Source: CAVZCC01 sp963773765 (GTDB taxonomy: Bacteria > Actinomycetota > Acidimicrobiia > Acidimicrobiales > Microtrichaceae). Taken from it: a stretch of 64,000 bases of DNA. The stretch is from positions 992,001 to 1,056,000 of the forward strand of contig CAVZCC010000001.1 in NCBI GenBank assembly GCA_963773765.1, in the 5' to 3' direction. Below, piece after piece: positions 58,086 through 64,000 of this stretch (the stretch's first letter is position 1; each line of letters begins with the position of its first letter). A program made the position numbers and the translations under genes. Below the pieces are notes generated by a model. It had not been told where the DNA came from and searched no databases. It was given only the letters and a program-made list of their open reading frames with translations.

Positions 58086-59029
58086 CCTCGCCCCCACCGC
58101 CCGAGCCCGACGGCATGGTCGCAGGCGACGTCGACGCCCGCCTGGTCCGCCTGGACCGGCGCTGGCGGCGCGAGCGCGACGCCCGCCTGGAATCCGAGCG
58201 GATCGCGGAGATGGGCCTGCGCCGCCTCTGGGACGCCAAGAACGAACTGGACGGGCGGGTGGAGGAACGGACCGTCGAGTTGCGGGTGGCCCGCGCCGCG
58301 GCCGAGGCCGCCGCAGCGGCCAAGACCGAGTTCCTGTCCAACCTGAGCCATGAGGTCCGCACGCCGCTGCAGACCATCGTGGCCGCGCTCGAACTGGCCC
58401 AGCCGGCCCGGCCGTCGGACCGGGTCCGACTGGACGAGGCCCAGGGAGCGGCCAACGGGCTGTGCCAGCTGTTCTCCAACCTCCTGGAGCTGGCCCAGTG
58501 CGACGTGGGCAGCATCGACGTGGTGGCCTCGCCGACGGACCTGGACCAGGTGGCCGACGAGCTGGCCGACCGGTGGCGGGACCGGCTCACCGCACGCGGG
58601 CTCCTGCTCGTGCCCCAGTCCGGGGGACGGGCGGTGGTCGACCGCGTGCGGCTGGTCCAGATCGGCGACGCCCTGCTGGACAACGCCGTGAAGTTCGCCC
58701 GACCCGGCACCGTTCGCCTGGACGTGGTCCGTGCCGGCGACCGGGTGCAGCTCACCGTGGCCGATGACGGCCCGGGCGTGGACCCCGGCGCGCTGGAGCG
58801 GATCTTCGAGCCGTTCGTGCAGCTGGAGGGGGGCAACGACCGCGCCGTCGGGGGCGCCGGCATCGGCCTGGCCCTCGTGCAGGGGCTGGCCCTCCACCTG
58901 GGTGGCACCGCCACCGCGTCCCCGTCGGAGACCGGCGGCCTGGCCGTCACCATCGGGATCCCGGCCGACCACGTCCCCGACGACGACACCCCACGCAGTC
59001 CCACCAGCATCCCAGGGAGCCACCCATGA
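58082..59029 (+). CDS. Soluble histidine kinase, probable H-NOX partner
   Basis: A 315-residue kinase without membrane helices. A coiled-coil linker (residues 30-80) precedes HisKA, with the phosphorylated His in LSNLSHEVRTPLQTIVAAL. The ATPase domain has LLDNAVKFARPGT (N box), VADDGPGVDPGALERIFEP (G1/F box) and GAGIGLALVQGLALHLGG (G2). Lacking its own sensor domain, it is probably controlled by the H-NOX protein encoded directly before it. The response-regulator ATG overlaps its stop. Confidence 0.94.
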   Translation: MTSPPPPEPDGMVAGDVDARLVRLDRRWRRERDARLESERIAEMGLRRLWDAKNELDGRVEERTVELRVARAAAEAAAAAKTEFLSNLSHEVRTPLQTIVAALELAQPARPSDRVRLDEAQGAANGLCQLFSNLLELAQCDVGSIDVVASPTDLDQVADELADRWRDRLTARGLLLVPQSGGRAVVDRVRLVQIGDALLDNAVKFARPGTVRLDVVRAGDRVQLTVADDGPGVDPGALERIFEPFVQLEGGNDRAVGGAGIGLALVQGLALHLGGTATASPSETGGLAVTIGIPADHVPDDDTPRSPTSIPGSHP

Positions 59030-59715
59030 CCCACGTCCTGATCGTCGAGGACGCACCGGAGGCGGCCGAACTGGCCACCGCGTTCCTCCGCGGTGCCGGT
59101 TACGACACCAGCACCGCCACCACGGGCGAGGCCGCGCTGGACCTGGCCCGGGCCCACCGCCCGGATGTGATCCTGTTGGACCTCGGCCTCCCCGACACCG
59201 ACGGCACGGACCTGTGCCGTTCCCTCCGGGAGTTCTCCGACGCCCACATCGTCATGCTCACCTCCCGCTCCGACGAGATCGACAAGGTCCTGGGCCTCAA
59301 GCTGGGAGCCGACGACTACGTCACCAAGCCCTACTCGCCCCGCGAGCTGCTGGCCCGCCTGGAGGCGGCCCTGCGCCGGGCCCGCGCCACCGAGGTCCCG
59401 GTGTCCGCCGACCGGCGCATCGGCGACCTCGTGGTCCAGCCCGAGGCCCACCAGGTCCTGCTGGAGGGCGAGGAGGTGCCCCTGACCAAGATCGAGTTCG
59501 CCATCCTGGACGCCCTCAGCGAACGGCCGGACCGGGTCCTGTCCCGCGCCGCCCTGCGCGAGCGGGTGTGGGGCGCCGACTGGTACAGCGGCGACCACGT
59601 GGTGGACGTCCACATGGCCAACCTCCGCAAGAAGCTCGACCGCAACGGCCGCAGCCACATCAAGACCATCCGCGGTGTCGGATACCGGATGGCGGACGTG
59701 GACACCGAGTCGTGA
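59026..59715 (+). CDS. OmpR/PhoB-family response regulator
   Basis: A 229-residue regulator. The receiver has VLIVEDAPEAAELATAFL, the phosphorylated Asp in VILLDLGLPDTDG and the Lys in ADDYVTKPYSPRELLARL. The winged-helix C terminus has EEVPLTKIEFAILDALSE and VDVHMANLRKKLDRNG followed by IKTIRGVGYRM. It follows the kinase with a 4-base overlap and precedes the hybrid kinase by 10 bases. Confidence 0.95.
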   Translation: MTHVLIVEDAPEAAELATAFLRGAGYDTSTATTGEAALDLARAHRPDVILLDLGLPDTDGTDLCRSLREFSDAHIVMLTSRSDEIDKVLGLKLGADDYVTKPYSPRELLARLEAALRRARATEVPVSADRRIGDLVVQPEAHQVLLEGEEVPLTKIEFAILDALSERPDRVLSRAALRERVWGADWYSGDHVVDVHMANLRKKLDRNGRSHIKTIRGVGYRMADVDTES

Positions 59716-59725
59716 GCCGACGGCC

Positions 59726-62011
59726 ATGACCCCGGAGCTCCCGACACGGCTCCTCGACGGTGCCCGGCTGTTCGACCTCGCCCCAGTGGCCCTGTCCGTC
59801 CTGGACCTGGACGGCCGCCAGGTCACGGCCAACCTGGCCTACCGCCGGCTGTTCGCCCTGGGCGACGGACCGCTGGAGGAGGTCGACGCGCTCGCCATCA
59901 CCCATCCCGACGAACGGGACCGGACCGCCTCCTACCTCCGCGAGCTGGCTGCGGGCGACCGGGAGGAGGTGCGACTGCAGAAGCGCTACGTGCGGCGTGA
60001 CGGCTCGGAGTTCACCGGCGAGCTCATCGCCACCCGCCTGCTGGACGAGGACGGCCGTGCGGTCGCGCTGCTGGGGATCGTCCAGGACGTCAGCGAGCAG
60101 GCGGCCCAGGCGATCGAGCTGGATCGGGCCCACCGGCGGCTCGAGGCGCTGCTGGCCAACATCAGCGACACCGTCACCCTGGTCGACGAGGACGGGGGCG
60201 TCCTGTACTCGACCGGCCTGCACGTGGAGATCCTGGGGTACCCACCGGCGTTCTGGGAGGACCGCTCCATCTTCGACCTGGCCGAGGGCACCGAGATCGA
60301 CCGTCTCCTGGGGGTCCGCCAACAGGTCCTGGACGAGCCGGGCCGCGAGGTCAGCACCGACATCCGGGTCCGGCATGCCGACGGGTCCTGGCAGGACATC
60401 GAGCTGACCGCGGTCAACCTGCTGCAGGACCCGCTGGTGGGCGGCATCGTCATCACCTCCCGCAACATCACGCCCCGGAAGCGGATCGAGTCCGAGCTGG
60501 CCCGCCGCCGCGACGAGGCCCTGGAGCAGTCCCGCCTGCGCTCCGAGTTCGTGGCACGGGTCAGCCACGAGCTCCGCAACCAGTTGCACGCCCTGCAGGG
60601 CCTGACCGAGCTGCTGAGCGACAGCGACGTGCCGCGCTCGGCACGCGAGCTCGCCGTCTCGGCCCACCGCCAGTCCGAACAGCTCAAGAGCGTGGTGGAC
60701 GAGCTGCTGGAGTACTCCCGCATCGAGGCGGGCCGCCAGGAGGCCAACCCGGCGCCCAGCTGGGCCCGCCAGATCATGGCCGACGCCACCGCGATCGGGG
60801 CCAAGCTGGCCCGACGCGGCGTGGAGGTGCTGGGCGTGGCGTCCGAGGACGTCCCCGACGTGGTGGTCCTGGACGCGGGACGGGTGCGCCAGGTCCTGGC
60901 CAACCTGGTCAGCAACGCGGCCAAGTTCACCAACGAGGGACAGATCTCCCTGGAGGTGGACCGTTGCGACCTGGACGGTCGGCCCGGACTGCGCTGGACG
61001 GTCCGGGACACCGGTGTGGGCATCTCCCCGACCGACCTGGAGCGGATCTTCCAGCCCTTCGACCAGGGCTCGTCGGGCGAGGCGGCGGGCGGCACCGGGC
61101 TGGGGCTGTCCATCACCGAGCGCCTGGTGGACCTGCTGGGCGGGCGCATCCAGGTGGAGTCGCGGACCGGGGCCGGCTCCGTGTTCGTGGTGGAGGTGCC
61201 CTTCGAGGAGACCGACGACGAACCGGCGTCGGACCGACCCGTCACCAGTCCGGTCCGCCGTGGCGCGCACGTGCTGGTGGTGGAGGACAACCCGGTCAAC
61301 CAGATGCTGGTGGCGGAGCAGCTCTCCCGCCTGGGGGCCCGGGCCACCGTGGTCGACGACGGACTGGACGCACTGGACTTCGTGGCCGCGGGCGAGGCGG
61401 TCGACTGCATCCTCATGGACTGGCAGATGCCCGGGCTGGACGGGGTGGAGACCACCCGACGGATCCGCTCGGCCGAGGCCCCCGACGCCCACGTGCCCAT
61501 CCTGGGCATGACCGCCAGCGCGCAGCCCTCCGACCGGCGGACCTGCCTGGAGGCCGGCATGGACGACCTGCTGGTCAAGCCCGTCGGGCTCCGCGACCTG
61601 GGCTCGGCCCTGGCCCGCTGGATCGGGCCGGAACCCGCCCCCGCCGAGGAGCGAACCTGCGGTCCTGCCGCGGACGTGGCCGCGCTCGACCGCCTGGCCG
61701 AGGACCTGGGATCGGTCGGCCCGGTGCGCTCCATCGTCGGCACCTACCTGACGGAGCTGGGGCGCCGACGCGAGCTCATCCAGGGAGCCGTCACCGACGG
61801 CGACGCCGACCTGCTGCAGCGCACCGCCCACACGCTGCGCTCCACCAGCCGGACGCTCGGCGCCGTGGAACTGGACGAGATCAGCTCCCTGCTGGAGCAC
61901 GGGGCGTTCCCCCCGCCCGACTCGCTCATGGGCGACTTCGAGCGCTCGGCCGACGGCACCCGGCGGGCCCTGCAGGACTGGCTCGACACGCACCCGGCCA
62001 CGACGGGCTGA
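59726..62011 (+). CDS. PAS-PAS hybrid histidine kinase with REC and Hpt domains
   Basis: A 761-residue protein. Two PAS domains (about residues 10-130 and 135-255, with GLHVEILGYPPAFWEDRSI) precede HisKA, whose His lies in FVARVSHELRNQLHALQGLT. The ATPase has NLVSNAAKFTNEGQ and DTGVGISPTDLERIFQPF. A receiver follows at about residues 510-635 (LVVEDNPVNQMLVAEQ, Asp in CILMDWQMPG). The C-terminal Hpt domain has the His in LQRTAHTLRSTSRTLGA. No membrane helices occur. It is the fourth gene of the H-NOX operon. Confidence 0.95.
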   Translation: MTPELPTRLLDGARLFDLAPVALSVLDLDGRQVTANLAYRRLFALGDGPLEEVDALAITHPDERDRTASYLRELAAGDREEVRLQKRYVRRDGSEFTGELIATRLLDEDGRAVALLGIVQDVSEQAAQAIELDRAHRRLEALLANISDTVTLVDEDGGVLYSTGLHVEILGYPPAFWEDRSIFDLAEGTEIDRLLGVRQQVLDEPGREVSTDIRVRHADGSWQDIELTAVNLLQDPLVGGIVITSRNITPRKRIESELARRRDEALEQSRLRSEFVARVSHELRNQLHALQGLTELLSDSDVPRSARELAVSAHRQSEQLKSVVDELLEYSRIEAGRQEANPAPSWARQIMADATAIGAKLARRGVEVLGVASEDVPDVVVLDAGRVRQVLANLVSNAAKFTNEGQISLEVDRCDLDGRPGLRWTVRDTGVGISPTDLERIFQPFDQGSSGEAAGGTGLGLSITERLVDLLGGRIQVESRTGAGSVFVVEVPFEETDDEPASDRPVTSPVRRGAHVLVVEDNPVNQMLVAEQLSRLGARATVVDDGLDALDFVAAGEAVDCILMDWQMPGLDGVETTRRIRSAEAPDAHVPILGMTASAQPSDRRTCLEAGMDDLLVKPVGLRDLGSALARWIGPEPAPAEERTCGPAADVAALDRLAEDLGSVGPVRSIVGTYLTELGRRRELIQGAVTDGDADLLQRTAHTLRSTSRTLGAVELDEISSLLEHGAFPPPDSLMGDFERSADGTRRALQDWLDTHPATTG

Positions 62012-62033
62012 TCACCGGTCCGGGCGCCGGGGC

Positions 62034-62834
62034 TCAGGCCGCGCCCCGGATGGCCCGCCCGTTGAGCGGGTTGGCCGACAGCACCTCGTTCAGGCGGGGC
62101 AGCGTGGTGCGCGACAGGGCACGGGCGCCACGCACCGCCGCCAGCTCGGCCTGGTTCAGGTCGGCCAGCCCCAGCCGGCGACGAAGCCGGGCCGGGAGGA
62201 GCTCCACGGTCACCCAGTTCAACGGGACGAACGTGGGGTCCGGGACCCAGCGGAGCCCGGGCCGCATCAGCGACCGGGTGATGTCCAACGATTCCGCCGA
62301 GGGGTCCAGCGTGGCGAACCGGTCCGCCACATAGGCGCGGAAGGCGGCAAGGTCCTGGGGCACCAGCTCGTCCGGGATGCCGAAGGAGCGGGCCAGGTGC
62401 TTGGACTCCTGGAAGTAGCGCTCGCGGTCCTCCTCCCGGAGGCGACCGACGTAGCGGCGCTCCACCGCCAGGACGGTGTCCACCAGGGTGGCCAGGACCC
62501 AGTACTGCAGGGCCGGATCCGATGCCGAGTAGGGCGTGCCGTCCGCCGTGGTGCCCTGCACCCTGTCGTGGATGCGCTCGAGTCCGGCCAGCACCTGTTG
62601 CCGGCGGGCGGGTGAACCGAACCCGATGGCCAACATGGCGTCCAGCGTCCGCTCCAGCCGTCCCAGGGGATCGGTCCGGTAGCTGCTGTAGGCGGCCACA
62701 CCCGCGGCGACCTGCGGGTCGCACACCTGCAGGATGGCGGCGCGGGCGCCGCCCAGCAGCACGAACCAGCGGCTGTTGAGCCGCCACGACCAGGTGTCGT
62801 CGCTCCACATCGCCCCCGGTGCGGGTCGGCTCAT
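62034..62834 (-). CDS. MpaB-family oxygenase (DUF2236)
   Basis: A 266-residue protein of the oxygenase-MpaB (latex-clearing-like, DUF2236) family. Typical features are WFVLLGGARAAILQVCDPQV, GVAAYSSYRTDPLGRLERTL, DPALQYWVLATLVDTVLAVE and RRYVGRLREEDRERYFQES. These proteins bind b-type heme; the ligand residues are not certain from the sequence. GGAGGGAACCC stands before the ATG at 62834; an ATG at 62855 is possible. It converges with the hybrid kinase. Confidence 0.85.
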   Translation of the reverse strand: MSRPAPGAMWSDDTWSWRLNSRWFVLLGGARAAILQVCDPQVAAGVAAYSSYRTDPLGRLERTLDAMLAIGFGSPARRQQVLAGLERIHDRVQGTTADGTPYSASDPALQYWVLATLVDTVLAVERRYVGRLREEDRERYFQESKHLARSFGIPDELVPQDLAAFRAYVADRFATLDPSAESLDITRSLMRPGLRWVPDPTFVPLNWVTVELLPARLRRRLGLADLNQAELAAVRGARALSRTTLPRLNEVLSANPLNGRAIRGAA

Positions 62835-62890
62835 GGGTTCCCTCCGTGGCTCCATCGCTGCGCCCCCGACGCAGACGGCGTGACGCTACT

Positions 62891-63328
62891 TCAGGGCTTC
62901 ACCAGCGTCGTGACCGTGTCCCGCCCGAACCGGAACAGGCACTCGACCTCTCGGTCGCCGTCCTGCCACGACGACTCGGACGGGGCGACGTGCACCACCA
63001 GGACGCCGTCGGGCAGGGCCGCGGGACCGGCCCCGGTCGCCCCCTCCACGGCCAGGCCGCAGAGTCGTTCGGCATTGAGGTCGACCAGGTCCTGGCCCGG
63101 CCATCCCGTGTCCGGTGGGTCCAGGTCCTGGCGGGCGAACACCTCGTAGCGGTGGGGTTCCGAGCACGGGACCAGGTCCGGCGCATCGCCCCGCCGGCCC
63201 TCCACCGGGGCGCCGGTCGGGAGGCACTGGCCCACCTCCAACTCGTCGTAGGGCGACAGCGCCCCACACGACGCGGCGGCGACCAGTGCAGCCACGACCA
63301 CCAGGCCCGCGGTCCCGGACGGCCTCAT
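62891..63328 (-). CDS. Lipoprotein with septum-formation domain
   Basis: A 145-residue protein. The signal peptide, AGLVVVAALVAAASCGALSP, ends in the lipobox AASC. The rest fits the actinobacterial Septum_form domain: ELEVGQCLPTGAPVEGRR, DLVPCSEPHRYEVFARQDL and CGLAVEGATGAG, with spaced Cys. Its start overlaps the stop of the cyclotransferase gene (ATGA). A link to septation rests on the domain name only. Confidence 0.75.
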   Translation of the reverse strand: MRPSGTAGLVVVAALVAAASCGALSPYDELEVGQCLPTGAPVEGRRGDAPDLVPCSEPHRYEVFARQDLDPPDTGWPGQDLVDLNAERLCGLAVEGATGAGPAALPDGVLVVHVAPSESSWQDGDREVECLFRFGRDTVTTLVKP

Positions 63329-64000
63329 GCCGGGACGAACCTGACCTCGAACAGCGTGGGCCACAGCTTGCCGGTCACCAGGAACCGGTCCGTCCCCGGC
63401 AGGTGGGCGATGCCGTTGAGCACGTCGTCGTCCCCAGGGGCCGACGACGTGGCCGCAGCGTCGGCCGCGAGCGCCGAGGCATCGACCACGCCGTCCACCC
63501 GCCGGCACGCGGGGTCGATCCGGAGGATCTCGTCGGTCTGCCACCGGTTGGCCCACAGGTGCGTCCCGTCCCACTCCAACTCGTTGAGCTGGTCCGTCGG
63601 GCCACCGTCGCGCTGCACCCGCCAGCGGTCGGTCTCGCCGAAGTCGGCGGGGTCCCGCTGCACCAGTTCGTCCGAGCCGTCGCTCATGACCAACGTGCCG
63701 TCGTCGAGTGTGGTGAGCCCCCACCCCTCGCCCGTGTACGCGAACTCCCCCACCTGGGCGAAGGACACACGGTCCCACACCAGGGCCCTGCCGTCCTTCC
63801 AGGTCAACTGCACCAGGTGCCCGTCGTCGCCCTGGGCCAGCCCCTCCGCGAACAGCTCCGGGGCCAGCTCCACCCGGCGCAGTTCCTGGCCGGTGTCGGG
63901 ATCCAGGGCCCGCAGGGAGGAGGACCCCTCCAGCCCGGTGCTCTCGTACAGGACACCGTCCAGCACGACCAGCCCCTGGGTGAACGCCTCGGGGTCGTGC
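63325..64000 (-). CDS. Glutaminyl-peptide cyclotransferase, partial (start outside window)
   Basis: This enzyme cyclises N-terminal glutamine to pyroglutamate. The beta-propeller type reads HDPEAFTQGLVVLDGVLYES at the window edge, then STGLEGSSSLRALDPDTG, EGWGLTTLDDGTLVMSDGSD, LNELEWDGTHLWANRWQTDE and NGIAHLPGTDRFLVTGKLWP, all standard. Only the last 224 residues are present; the N terminus and probable signal peptide lie beyond 64,000. The next gene starts within its stop. Confidence 0.93.
   Translation of the reverse strand, partial: HDPEAFTQGLVVLDGVLYESTGLEGSSSLRALDPDTGQELRRVELAPELFAEGLAQGDDGHLVQLTWKDGRALVWDRVSFAQVGEFAYTGEGWGLTTLDDGTLVMSDGSDELVQRDPADFGETDRWRVQRDGGPTDQLNELEWDGTHLWANRWQTDEILRIDPACRRVDGVVDASALAADAAATSSAPGDDDVLNGIAHLPGTDRFLVTGKLWPTLFEVRFVPA

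Overview
The window is high-GC DNA (clearly above 70 % by eye) from an actinobacterium. The order proB-obg-(dgt opposite)-rpmA-rplU-rne-DUF2344-radical SAM-rodA-pbpA-mreD-mreC-mreB, with ndk, folC, clpX, clpP and tig close by, is an actinobacterial housekeeping layout. GTG starts are frequent, several promoters appear leaderless, and DivIVA-like, septum-formation and DprE2-like genes are present. Gene content suggests Acidimicrobiia (Iamia-like), but that placement is inference. There is no insertion sequence, prophage or CRISPR array.

Layout. Positions 1-20,583 hold housekeeping genes, almost all on the minus strand. Three blocks here (1-5,616; about 8,710-14,196; 15,701-20,583) carry a one-base indel roughly every 50-150 bases, so most of these conserved genes can only be read by moving between frames. 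The stretches between the blocks (5,617-8,700 and 14,200-15,570) read cleanly. Positions 20,697-25,236 hold a DAB-type inorganic-carbon operon (dabB, dabA, PII-like gene) behind a probable leaderless promoter with an AT-rich palindrome over its -35. Positions 25,259-36,782 mix a tRNA-Pro, lipoprotein, acetyltransferase, SDR, luciferase-like, hydrolase, CPBP protease, DivIVA-like, tRNA-Gly, phosphotransferase and YceI genes.

Positions 36,879-50,092 are rich in signalling. Two response regulators face a five-gene minus-strand operon: REC-HTH-adenylate cyclase, MacB-type ATPase, two FtsX/MacB permeases and a histidine kinase. On the other side of the cyclase lie a cupredoxin-like lipoprotein and a translationally coupled pair, a cyclic-nucleotide-binding protein and an MBL-fold hydrolase. 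These could form a cAMP make/sense/degrade set. Positions 50,124-56,430 hold a DprE2-like SDR, a DUF6325/SHOCT/Ser-Gly-repeat small-protein cluster, a DUF11-type exported protein, msrB, a site-2 protease and yaaA. Positions 56,670-57,063 hold tRNA-Arg, tRNA-His and tRNA-Lys plus a strong terminator. Positions 57,528-62,011 are a coupled nitric-oxide-type signalling operon: H-NOX, histidine kinase, OmpR-type regulator and PAS-hybrid kinase. The end holds an MpaB-like oxygenase, a septum-formation lipoprotein and a truncated glutaminyl-peptide cyclotransferase.

Outside the three damaged blocks a few genes have single frameshifts (dabA, two hydrolase or lipoprotein genes, the kinase, one permease, the cyclase, SHOCT, yaaA). 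They are most easily explained as assembly errors and are given as whole genes with the break stated.
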